Assembly (NCBI GenBank): GCA_019636375.1
Contig: JAHBXS010000004.1
Location: 558,001 to 622,000, forward strand
Length of the DNA: 64,000 nucleotides
From: Pirellulaceae bacterium
Lineage (GTDB): Bacteria; Planctomycetota; Planctomycetia; Pirellulales; Pirellulaceae
Reading direction: 5' to 3'
Both the position numbers and the translations under genes were made by a program. Under the pieces are notes generated by a model that searched no databases, had not been told where the DNA came from, and worked only from the letters and a program-made list of their open reading frames with translations. Positions 55,329-63,267 of the stretch are shown here, in pieces (position 1 is the stretch's first letter; each line of letters begins with the position of its first letter).

Positions 55329-55357
55329 TTGATCGTCAGACAATTTCCGACTACAAT
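55329..55357 (+). promoter_or_regulatory. sigma-70 promoter of the toxin-antitoxin pair
   Basis: TTGATC (55329-55334), a 17-bp spacer and TACAAT (55352-55357) lie 18 bp before the antitoxin start. AAGGAGGAG (55363-55371) is a near-perfect ribosome-binding site. Confidence 0.65.
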
Positions 55358-55374
55358 TTGTCAAGGAGGAGAAA

Positions 55375-55599
55375 ATGAACGTTTACACTGACTCTATTCG
55401 AAATCTACCAATTGAAGACAAATTGTTGCTCGTTGAGCAAATTTGGGACGACTTAGCTTCTGCGGGAACTCCTCTGCCGCTACCTGATTGGGCCGTAACC
55501 GAAGCCGTTCGAAGACGCGACGAAATGGTGACCAACCCGAAACTTGGCTCGACTCATGACGAGGTTTGGGCAAGGATCAACGAATTGCGCAATGGCTAG
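55375..55599 (+). CDS. antitoxin-like putative addiction module component
   Basis: 74 aa matching the small helical addiction-module antidote family: SIRNLPIEDKLLLVEQIWDD, then LPLPDWAVTEAVRRRDEM and a basic C-terminus with WARINELRNG. It neutralises a RelE/ParE-type toxin encoded just behind it. The promoter and ribosome-binding site are strong. The neighbouring toxin is truncated, so the antitoxin may persist without a partner. The stop overlaps the toxin start region by eight bases. Confidence 0.85.
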   Translation: MNVYTDSIRNLPIEDKLLLVEQIWDDLASAGTPLPLPDWAVTEAVRRRDEMVTNPKLGSTHDEVWARINELRNG

Positions 55600-55744
55600 G
55601 TCGACACTTTATCACCCATTATTTGAATCTGATGTAATCAATGCGGCAGATTGGTACGACGGAAGACTACAAGGTCTTGGCTCGGATTTTGTCGCAAGGG
55701 TTCAAAAAACGGTATCCCAAATGATTGCAGCCCCCACTGGATAA
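55592..55744 (+). pseudogene. truncated RelE/ParE-type toxin
   Basis: The frame gives about 50 aa (MARSTLYHPLFESDVINAAD then WYDGRLQGLGSDFVARV) matching the first half of ParE-like toxins, which are usually 95-100 aa. It stops after MIAAPTG; the C-terminal half with the conserved R...FPY...Y and H residues is not found in any of the three following frames. The toxin is therefore most likely inactive. Confidence 0.75.
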
Positions 55745-55927
55745 ATCGCAAATTTCTGCAGAAGCCGAACCTCCTTGGTTGTTTCAAGGTTTTGAAGTTT
55801 TCTAAGTGCGACTCTCCACAAAAACGGCAGGGGCCAAGCACAATAAACCCGTTACGTTTTGAAGCTGCATTTGTCAGCGTATCAACGCAGCGTGATAGTC
55901 ACCACAAGAAATTGCCCTAAGTTTAAG

Positions 55928-56464
55928 ATGTCTCACGCAATATCCAACGAAAAAATCGAAGAACTGGCTTATGTGCGCGGCATTCATGATTTCAATGATT
56001 GGCAGTGCCAAACGGAAAACCAATTAAGCCGAATTGAGAGACTACTCGACCAATCAATCCAAATCGCTTGGGCAAATTGCCTTCCAATTTGGCTCGAATT
56101 TGGTCGTGTTCGCGATCTTTCACTATCAATTCGAGTGCCCAAGTATTGGCCTTCATTTGCCAGAAACCTTGGAATCGCATTTGCGGAGCGCTATGAGGAT
56201 AAATGTGAATTCTTGATCGAACGGCTACAAGAGTTTCCCGTAAATTCACATGAATTCCTCTGTGCATTAGACTTGCTCGAATTCATCGTGACCCACTCAT
56301 GCTCGATAAATCCAAGAATTTTTGATCAACTTTTCGAATTGGACCTTCCGCTTTCGCCAGTCGTTGTTCTGGAAATTAAGAGTGATCACCGATACACTGG
56401 ACTTTCAACCGTCGGCCAATTTCTTAAACGACGGCACGCATTTGAAAACGGAGACGCTGATTAA
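55928..56464 (+). CDS. hypothetical protein, 178 aa
   Basis: An acidic soluble protein (IQIAWANCLPIWLEFGRVRD, EFLCALDLLEFIVTHSCSI) with several Trp, Cys and Leu-rich helices. It has no signal peptide or membrane span and I do not recognise it. Start ATG 55928 fits better than the in-frame upstream ATG 55859. Weak codon bias and orphan status suggest accessory DNA. Confidence 0.55.
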   Translation: MSHAISNEKIEELAYVRGIHDFNDWQCQTENQLSRIERLLDQSIQIAWANCLPIWLEFGRVRDLSLSIRVPKYWPSFARNLGIAFAERYEDKCEFLIERLQEFPVNSHEFLCALDLLEFIVTHSCSINPRIFDQLFELDLPLSPVVVLEIKSDHRYTGLSTVGQFLKRRHAFENGDAD

Positions 56465-56527
56465 CCGGCAGCTTTTGTCTTTCGACCTAACCCGTTGAAT
56501 CACATAGATTTTTAAATTGGCTCAATC

Positions 56528-57667
56528 ATGGCAGACACGACATTCAAAGTTTCACCAGAGGTAACCAGGAAACGTGATCGCGACGTTTTGGACTATGTTG
56601 CCAGATTTAGAGTGGCTCTCCGCCGTCCGATCGAGCAACACTGGCTACCAAGGAATCCCGTTGTCGCTTGCGATAATAATCACCCTCTTCTTACAGCGTT
56701 GCATTACGCGTTTTACGACCATGTGCCACTTCGTTTAACCCCCGATGCGGTTTGGATTACAATCGCTCGAGGCCTTGCGCTTCACGTCAACAAGAACGCC
56801 GAAGAGTTGCGGCATAAACTCGTGAAACATACCGGCCAACAAAAATTGTCGGTAACTCGGAGGGACTTCCTTCCAGGGGAGGAGAATCCGTGGCCTGAAG
56901 TTTTTTCTGCGTTTGCAGACCAAATGGATGCACAAACGGGCAGCCTGAGTAAAATTTTTCGCGCCAATTTTTCTACAACTGGCCCGACTGAGGTCGCAGC
57001 GTCACAGTTAATGGCAATGGACGCATTCAAATCGTATTTTGAGTTCGAAGTATTTGCCGGATGCGGCATCCCTCAAATCACACTTGCGGGGACTGAGCAG
57101 GATTGGAGCGAAATCCGCAATCGAATAAAACAATTTGCGGAATACGGACTTGATGAGTGGGTAGAGGTTCTCGTCCCGATACTTGACCAATTCTGCGCTG
57201 CAAAATGCGGGAACGTAGATGTCGAGTTCTGGAAGTCAATGTTTCGCTTTAACAGCGGCTCAGGTTTTGCAGTAATGACAGGCTGGGTAAACGTCTTGTT
57301 TCCGTTTTTGGAAGGTGCACACGGAACTCTTCGCCCCAACCCGTTTATACACGATTGGAAGCATCGGTTAGGAATCGATGACAAGCAAAACTGGCGAGAG
57401 CGTTGCCAGGACCCCCAGGGAATTAGTATGAGCTTGATACCGAATTGTATGACATCCGTTCCTTTGACCGTGCATTGGGGAGACCAGGAAACTGAAATGC
57501 GACTCGTTGGTGGACTGCTTGTGGTGACTCAAGACGAAGCGACGAAGGCCGTCGAGCCCGAATGTGGGTGGGTGGTCGTCTATGAAAATCCAGTTGACGA
57601 GTTGTCTGAGCTATACCAGTGGTTGGAAAAGCTAACCGATAGGCAACGTCAACCGAACGACAGTTAA
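56528..57667 (+). CDS. DUF4419 domain protein
   Basis: 379 aa. Matches the DUF4419 family of unknown function: NNHPLLTALHYAFYDHVPLR, LTPDAVWITIARGLALHVNK, RRDFLPGEENPWPEVFSAF, ITLAGTEQDWSEIRNR and the Gly/Trp-rich GSGFAVMTGWVNVLFPFLE. No catalytic motif is known to me. It lies alone after the 178-aa protein, with 63 bp between. Its phylogenetic spread (bacteria and fungi) is recalled, not checked. Confidence 0.75.
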   Translation: MADTTFKVSPEVTRKRDRDVLDYVARFRVALRRPIEQHWLPRNPVVACDNNHPLLTALHYAFYDHVPLRLTPDAVWITIARGLALHVNKNAEELRHKLVKHTGQQKLSVTRRDFLPGEENPWPEVFSAFADQMDAQTGSLSKIFRANFSTTGPTEVAASQLMAMDAFKSYFEFEVFAGCGIPQITLAGTEQDWSEIRNRIKQFAEYGLDEWVEVLVPILDQFCAAKCGNVDVEFWKSMFRFNSGSGFAVMTGWVNVLFPFLEGAHGTLRPNPFIHDWKHRLGIDDKQNWRERCQDPQGISMSLIPNCMTSVPLTVHWGDQETEMRLVGGLLVVTQDEATKAVEPECGWVVVYENPVDELSELYQWLEKLTDRQRQPNDS

Positions 57668-57936
57668 ACGTCTGAGCAGAATTTGCCACCAGACCACAAC
57701 GTATGATCATCGTTGTTTACTGGCGATGCGGCGTTGTAACATCGCTTCACCGAGACGGCCCTCAATTGCATGAACACCCCCGCAACCAAGCAAGGCCATC
57801 TCGAAATCCGCTTCATTTTCGAATAGAATGCTTCAACACGTGAATTTGTTTAAACCCACGATCAAGCCTTAAATTGCTTGGAATCGCTGGCTTTGCCTGG
57901 ACAATTCTCGCAGTTCTTAGATCAAAAGTCTTATCA

Positions 57937-58440
57937 ATGAAAATCGTGCCATTCATAATCACCTTCAACAGCATGTCGACTGGTCCACGACTCAATCAAT
58001 GTGTTGATTTCTTGATGACAAATGCACCGCCATCTTTTGGAAATGCAATCGAACAAATCGATATATACCCTCGCTGCCAAACGAAAGACAACATCCCCGA
58101 TGGTTTAGAATTTCTGATGGACCGTTTTCAAAAAGGTTTGACGACACTTCCGTATATTCGGTTTCGACGAAAACTTCGACTATTTGAAATTTCTTACGAA
58201 AGCAGATGGGTTCATTCGAGTGAATTCTTCAAGGAAAACGGTGCAGAGTTTTCGCGCTCGGACTTTGATGCCATTTGTAAAGAATTCGCAACATCCCTTA
58301 CATTGGTTAGGCGTCGCATAAAGAAAACAGATGATTTCGATGTAGGTTCTTTTGAAGGCCACCTGCTCCGGCGCATCGATTGCTTGAATGAACCAATTTG
58401 CGTGCAGTCGTTTTGGAATACAAACAAAGCTGAATTTTAG
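57937..58440 (+). CDS. hypothetical protein, 167 aa
   Basis: Begins MKIVPFIITFNSMSTGPRLN and has repeated basic-aromatic helices (LPYIRFRRKLRLFEISYES, SLTLVRRRIKKTDDFDVGSF). I do not recognise the family. Start 57937 is chosen for the start of ordered sequence; an in-frame start at 57874 is weaker. The gene is flanked by low-coding sequence and looks like accessory cargo. Confidence 0.5.
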   Translation: MKIVPFIITFNSMSTGPRLNQCVDFLMTNAPPSFGNAIEQIDIYPRCQTKDNIPDGLEFLMDRFQKGLTTLPYIRFRRKLRLFEISYESRWVHSSEFFKENGAEFSRSDFDAICKEFATSLTLVRRRIKKTDDFDVGSFEGHLLRRIDCLNEPICVQSFWNTNKAEF

Positions 58441-58537
58441 AACTCTGACGATTCCGCCTTGTTCCCAAATTTAGAGCCTAGAGCCATCTCGGTACATTTA
58501 ATATCACCCTAAATTTTTTGAAACTTCGTAGGTACCC

Positions 58538-59917
58538 ATGAAAACGCTTCTTCATTCCTGCGGCTACGTCTTCAAGTGGGCTTTCCTTATTTTTTTGGTG
58601 ACCATTGTGGGGGACGCGATGGGGTGCGAATCGCCGGAGAAAGTGCAGGCTCCGAATATTGTGTTCATACTTGGTGATGATCAGGCGTGGAGTGACTACG
58701 GATTTATGGGGCACCCGGAGATAAAGACGCCGAACCTGGATCAACTGGCGAAACAGAGCCTCGTTTTCAATCGGGGGTATGTCTCTGCGCCACTTTGCCG
58801 ACCGTCGCTGGCGTCGATTGCGACGGGACTCTATCCGTTTCAACACGGGATTCCAGGAAATGATGTCGATGGACTTAATCGACGCGCTGAATTGGATCGA
58901 CCAGTCCAAGAAGCGTTTCACAAACACCCCAGCTTCATCAAATTACTGACTGAAAATGGCTACCTGGCTCACCAGTCTGGTAAGTGGTGGGATGGGTCTT
59001 GGGAAGAAAGCGGTTTCACTAATGGAATGACCCATGGCGATCCAGAGCGGGGCGGACGTCACGGCGATGAAGGCTTGAAAATCGGTCGCGAGTCAATGAA
59101 GCCGATTACCGATTTCATCGACCATGCCGTCGAAACGGAGAAACCTTTCCTGTTGTGGTATGCCCCCTTTCTGCCACACACTCCCCACAATCCACCACCG
59201 CGACTCTTGCAGAAATACAATCATTCAGGGCGGGCCGATGATGTTGCCAAGTATTATGCGATGTGCGAATGGTTCGATGAGACTTGCGGTGAGTTGCTGG
59301 GTTATCTCGACGAGAAGAATCTCACTCAAAATACGGTCGTGATATTCATGTGCGACAATGGCTGGGTTCCGGTAAGTATGAATGCTGACGATCCCAATCA
59401 GAATTTGTGGCGTCAGTATGCGCTTCGTTCCAAAGCCTCCCCGTTCGAAAACGGCATTCGTACTCCGATCATGGTTTCATGGCCAGGCAGAATCGAGCCC
59501 TCAAGAGATCCGAATTTCGCCCATGCGATTGATATTTTTCCCACGATTGCCGCTGCTGCCAGCCTGCCAACGCCCGCAGGTTTACCAGGCATTAATCTGC
59601 TTGATGAACAGGCCAGAGAAAGTCGGAAAATCGTTTTTGGTGTTTGCAATTCAACGCACAACATGACGCCTGGAAACCCCGACGATACCCTGCAATACTT
59701 GTGGTGCGTCGAAGGTGATTGGAAACTCATGGTTCGCTATCACGGAAAAGACACCACCGAGTACCGGAATCTCCATATTTGGGATACACTACCCATCCGT
59801 TTGTACAATATCAAAGACGATCCGCACGAAAAAAATGAACTATCGAGCAAATTCCCAGAAATAGCAGCGAGTCTTAAAGAAAAGATCGAAAGCTGGCATC
59901 AACTAAAAACTCAATAA
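58538..59917 (+). CDS. secreted sulfatase-family protein with altered active-site signature
   Basis: 459 aa. Signal region MKTLLHSCGYVFKWAFLIFL; metal site NIVFILGDDQAWSDYGFMG; active-site loop APLCRPSLASIATGLYP with C87; LWYAPFLPHTPHNPP, then MCDNGWVP and IRTPIMVSWPG. The usual C-x-P-S-R core reads C87-R-P-S-L91, so the arginine needed for standard formylglycine recognition is a leucine. The family hydrolyses sulfate esters of polysaccharides; whether this member is matured cannot be told. It has the single-domain length of other planctomycete sulfatases. Confidence 0.85.
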   Translation: MKTLLHSCGYVFKWAFLIFLVTIVGDAMGCESPEKVQAPNIVFILGDDQAWSDYGFMGHPEIKTPNLDQLAKQSLVFNRGYVSAPLCRPSLASIATGLYPFQHGIPGNDVDGLNRRAELDRPVQEAFHKHPSFIKLLTENGYLAHQSGKWWDGSWEESGFTNGMTHGDPERGGRHGDEGLKIGRESMKPITDFIDHAVETEKPFLLWYAPFLPHTPHNPPPRLLQKYNHSGRADDVAKYYAMCEWFDETCGELLGYLDEKNLTQNTVVIFMCDNGWVPVSMNADDPNQNLWRQYALRSKASPFENGIRTPIMVSWPGRIEPSRDPNFAHAIDIFPTIAAAASLPTPAGLPGINLLDEQARESRKIVFGVCNSTHNMTPGNPDDTLQYLWCVEGDWKLMVRYHGKDTTEYRNLHIWDTLPIRLYNIKDDPHEKNELSSKFPEIAASLKEKIESWHQLKTQ

Positions 59918-60021
59918 AATATGCAGAGGCTTCACGGATTGTGTTAGAGGCAACCGTTTCTGTCCAGCAGTATTCTCAGAACCTACAACCTTGCTTTGGC
60001 AACTAGACGCTCCGCCGGAAG

Positions 60022-60636
60022 ATGATTCCTGATCCAGAAGTAGCCCGCCAAATTGAAGCGTTTTACATCGCACACAACCTCCACAGCTCGGCACACCGAA
60101 CGGTTCTCAACTATCTACTAACTGAGCCGCCACGTCCTACGGTTGAGGGAGCTGAAAGATCTCGGAGTTGGGCCAAGCTAACATACAAGACCGCTCAACC
60201 TCTGTCAAATTATGCGGCAGCGATTGCAGATTTATCAGAACGTGATCTTGTTTGGAACATTGATGCCATTAAACTCGGACTGATTTCTGGTTATCTCAAA
60301 AGCGATCCAGCTCTCGGTCCAACGGAGGGGATGCCCGAAATCGGAACGCTACAGATTTCAATCCGCTTCGCTGACTTACTCATTAGACATTGGGCGAGCA
60401 TCGATTGTCAACTTCCTGGCGTGTTGTGGTCTCGTGATTGGCAATCGGAAAAACGCCAACTAATTTACAGTCCGACGCGCAAGGGCTGCTTCGACTTCCT
60501 ACGAGATGAACTCGTAGACGACGAACATCAGGTCGAAATCGAACACCTGTCGGGGCCAAACCCTGGCGGCCCATGGCGATGCCGATGGTGGAGAAAATAT
60601 GAGACGGGATATGTACTTGAACTACGCTATGTCTAA
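60022..60636 (+). CDS. hypothetical protein, 204 aa
   Basis: A soluble protein beginning MIPDPEVARQIEAFYIAHNL. It contains ADLSERDLVWNIDAIKLGLI and a Trp/Arg-rich C-terminus (PWRCRWWRKYETGYVLELRY). No family is recognised. It follows the sulfatase by 104 bp on the same strand but need not be co-transcribed. Confidence 0.5.
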   Translation: MIPDPEVARQIEAFYIAHNLHSSAHRTVLNYLLTEPPRPTVEGAERSRSWAKLTYKTAQPLSNYAAAIADLSERDLVWNIDAIKLGLISGYLKSDPALGPTEGMPEIGTLQISIRFADLLIRHWASIDCQLPGVLWSRDWQSEKRQLIYSPTRKGCFDFLRDELVDDEHQVEIEHLSGPNPGGPWRCRWWRKYETGYVLELRYV

Positions 60637-60761
60637 TGCAAAACTGAATTCAAAATTTTCACATCGACAAGAATGGCTGCCCTCCATAAGCGTCGCCCAC
60701 CGGACTTCCTTTTTTCATTCGATGCCTGCAACAAATTGAACATCACAATGGTCAAACTGAA

Positions 60762-61103
60762 ATGAATATCCCGAATCCGTATTCATCTCCACAAACCGAG
60801 CAAAAGCAGGCATTGCCGAATCCGAATTCACTGAGTCGAATTCGTTGGATGGCCGGACTTATTTTCGCGACAGCCTTGGTAGGTGGAGTTTTGACGACCG
60901 TTATCGGGATAAAGAATTCATTCGCCTCAATTGCCAAGGCGGATCATGTGAAAGCACATGAACTGGCAGATGCCATCTCGAAATGGGTGACTATTGGAGC
61001 ATTCATCGTCTTGCTCGCAATCGTGGCCGCAGTAGTCTGGCTATGGACGGCTCTAAAACTCCGTAAGATAGGGCGGGCGCCGTCAATAAAAAACGCCGGT
61101 TAG
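60762..61103 (+). CDS. small membrane protein, 113 aa
   Basis: After a Pro/Asn/Ser-rich start (MNIPNPYSSPQTEQKQALPN) there are two transmembrane spans, WMAGLIFATALVGGVLTTVI and WVTIGAFIVLLAIVAAVVWL. Such Pro-rich two-span proteins are common in planctomycetes and uncharacterised. The IS427-type element begins 90 bp downstream. Confidence 0.55.
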   Translation: MNIPNPYSSPQTEQKQALPNPNSLSRIRWMAGLIFATALVGGVLTTVIGIKNSFASIAKADHVKAHELADAISKWVTIGAFIVLLAIVAAVVWLWTALKLRKIGRAPSIKNAG

Positions 61104-61267
61104 CGTTTTGCGTTCATAACCGATTCGGAATTCATCCCAGTTTTTGGGGAATCGAGAGAATGAGCTGGAGACCGAATTTCTGGTAGGACTTTAGGTAGTG
61201 TTGACATTGAGATTTCAAGATTTTAAGAGGAATAGTATCATTTGGTAAGAGTTTTAGACATGGAGGT

Positions 61268-61645
61268 ATGAAAATGTCACGAAGGTACGAACTGAATGAT
61301 ATTCAATGGGAACAGATCAAGAACCAACTTCCCGGCAAGAAACAGGATCCTGGAAGGACGGCCCAAAATAACCGATTGTTTGTAAATGCTGTGGTTTGGA
61401 TTGCCCGGTCCGGTGCACCATGGCGCGACTTACCGGAGCGATTCGGAAAATGGAATTCGGTATTCAAGCGATTTCGACGTTGGGCAGTCAATGGTGTCTG
61501 GCAGAAAATCAGCAGAGAACTTGGTGTTGAAGAAGAAATTGAGTCACTGATTCTGGATAGTACCATTGTTCGTGTTCACCAGCATGCCGCTGGTGCAAAA
61601 GGGGGCAAGAAAAACAAGCTATCGGTCGCTCACGAGGCGGGTTGA
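61268..61645 (+). CDS. IS427-group transposase, first frame (OrfA)
   Basis: 125 aa. N-terminal helix-turn-helix part with QWEQIKNQLPGKK, RLFVNAVVWIARSGAPWRDL, FKRFRRWAVNGVW and the first catalytic Asp in LILDSTIVRVHQHAAGAKGG. The frame ends in TGA soon after the AAGAAAAACAAG run, where a -1 shift would join it to OrfB. Confidence 0.9.
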   Translation: MKMSRRYELNDIQWEQIKNQLPGKKQDPGRTAQNNRLFVNAVVWIARSGAPWRDLPERFGKWNSVFKRFRRWAVNGVWQKISRELGVEEEIESLILDSTIVRVHQHAAGAKGGKKNKLSVAHEAG

Positions 61646-62025
61646 CCACGAAAATTCACGCCTCTGTGAATGAGCAAGGCAAGCCGCAACAAATCATTTT
61701 GACTCCCGGTCAGCAGCATGATGTGACCCAAGCCAAGGAACTGATCAAGGGCCAGAATGCCGAAGAGGTGATTGCGGACAAAGCCTACGACAGTGACGAT
61801 GTTCGTCAGGCAATTCGAAAGTCAAAGGCTAAACCAGTTATTCCCTCTCGGTCAGGAACTCGCAAACGCCGACATGACAAAGAGAGTTACAAGAAAAGAA
61901 ACATCATCGAACGGATGTTCAACCGAATGAAACACTACCGACGCGTTGCAACCCGTTACGATAAAACCGACGAGAGTTTTTTGGCATTTGTGATGCTGGC
62001 CGGACTGTTTGTAACTATCTCCTGA
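61642..62025 (+). CDS. IS427-group transposase, second frame (OrfB)
   Basis: The frame, extended upstream by the -1 shift, continues with QAIGRSRGGLTTKIHASVNE and carries the second Asp in VIADKAYDSDDVRQAIRKS and the Glu region RNIIERMFNRMKHYRRVATR. The lone TTG at 61642 is probably not a real start; expression should come from the shift. With OrfA it makes a full DDE transposase. Confidence 0.9.
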   Translation: MTTKIHASVNEQGKPQQIILTPGQQHDVTQAKELIKGQNAEEVIADKAYDSDDVRQAIRKSKAKPVIPSRSGTRKRRHDKESYKKRNIIERMFNRMKHYRRVATRYDKTDESFLAFVMLAGLFVTIS

Positions 62026-62041
62026 ATGTCAACACTACCTA

Positions 62042-62348
62042 GCGTTGTTACCATGTTAGGAGATCAAGCTCTGACTTCGTCGCTGTGAGAGAACGATTTG
62101 CAAAATCAAGCAATCCCTCAAGTGCCCCGCCGACACGCGATTTTTGATGTGGAGTTCGAAGCTTGCCCGATTAGCCTACCACTCTTGCTGGTAATCGTCT
62201 CAGCGATTCCTAATGCGATGTTTCTCAATGCGCAGTTCATCCGCCGGCGTTCTGATGGATAGTTACCGTTTGATGAAGTACCATGCGTGTTTTAGATCAC
62301 GCCCTACAATTGGCGGACTCGACCTTTAGCTCATTTTTTCCGTCATTG
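62042..62348. other. gap without a supportable gene
   Basis: Low-coding sequence between the IS element and a convergent membrane protein gene. No frame, terminator or repeat stands out. Confidence 0.5.
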
Positions 62349-62876
62349 TCAAAGAACAAATGTTTCGAGAAAATAGACCACAAAAATAACAGCGAGTCCA
62401 AGAACTAAATGAACACTGATAAAGCCGGAAAACATCGTTTTGAAAATCCTGTCTCGATCTGAGAACTCAGGAAAACGTTTCCATGAACGCCACATGAAGA
62501 CGCAACCAAATAGGAAAAAAAATATTGCAAATGGAGGACTTACCGTCGTAATTAAAGAAATCATAGAGATCAACCCAAAAATAACGCAACTTCCCAGATT
62601 TGAGGCCATTGTTGACGCAATTTCTTTCGAGGATTTTTCCAACGATGCCATGAGTAAGCTATCTATGAAACAACTGACAGAAACCAAGAACAACAATAAC
62701 GTCGAAAACAAACAAACTTTGTGACAAATAGTAAGCCGTTCAATGGTCACCATGGTCAAAATGACAGCAATTGAGTAGCCCGCAAAGGCACCTGGCCAAG
62801 CCATTCTCACGAATAAAGATAAGTTGTCCGGACGGTCCTCCGAATTCAATTCACTGTTCAAAGCATTTTCCTCCAT
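62349..62876 (-). CDS. hypothetical membrane protein, 175 aa
   Basis: Four hydrophobic spans are visible (GAFAGYSIAVILTMVTIERL, FSTLLLFLVSVSCFIDSLL, CVIFGLISMISLITTVSPPF, LVLGLAVIFVVYFLETFVL). Acidic N-terminus (MEENALNSELNSEDRPDN), no known motif. Likely inner-membrane; function unknown. Confidence 0.55.
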   Translation of the reverse strand: MEENALNSELNSEDRPDNLSLFVRMAWPGAFAGYSIAVILTMVTIERLTICHKVCLFSTLLLFLVSVSCFIDSLLMASLEKSSKEIASTMASNLGSCVIFGLISMISLITTVSPPFAIFFFLFGCVFMWRSWKRFPEFSDRDRIFKTMFSGFISVHLVLGLAVIFVVYFLETFVL

Positions 62877-63267
62877 TTTCGGTCAGTAAACTACTACATT
62901 GTAAGTGCCGGTCAAGATAAGAAATACTGTTGGAGCAACGTATTTTAGCGTTTTTGTCAGTCTTTCATTCAAAGGCATTTGTCCTGACGCTCTACTTCGC
63001 TTGAACGACAGCACTTTATCCGATCCAAGTAGGCGACGATGATTTGGTTGTCTGTTGGACTGAGATGGCTCAAGCCCCAGGGGCGCAGAGGGATTTCGTT
63101 CCGCGAACTCAATCCACTTCTTCCCAGAACTGGGAACCATGAGCCCGTTGGGAAAAGCAAAAGTTTCAAGGTCCAAACAGAACTAAAAAACTTCGTGATC
63201 TAGGGACTAAATTTTGGGTGACTGAGAACACCGGTGAACGTTGCCAACCGAAATGGAAAATATTAAT
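62877..63267. other. gap without a supportable gene
   Basis: Two overlapping minus-strand frames of under 100 codons exist but share no family features or good start signals. The segment is the downstream region of the carboxylase gene; no strong terminator hairpin was found. Confidence 0.45.

Larger units (their letters stand above)
61194..62039 (+). mobile_element. IS5-family (IS427-group) insertion sequence
   Basis: An 846-bp element with terminal repeats GGTAGTGTTGACATT (61194-61208) and the complement at 62025-62039, flanked by TA duplications (61192-61193, 62040-62041). It encodes a transposase in two overlapping frames. Complete ends and duplication point to a recent insertion. Confidence 0.9.

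Noticed and set aside
55375..62876. Second accessory block tested for integron cassettes
   Set aside because: Intergenic spacers between the orphan genes show no paired GTTAT boxes or imperfect palindromes, so these genes are not called cassettes.
62883..63176. Minus-strand open frames of 97 and 66 codons behind the carboxylase gene
   Set aside because: Overlap each other, have no start signal or recognisable family; treated as non-coding.
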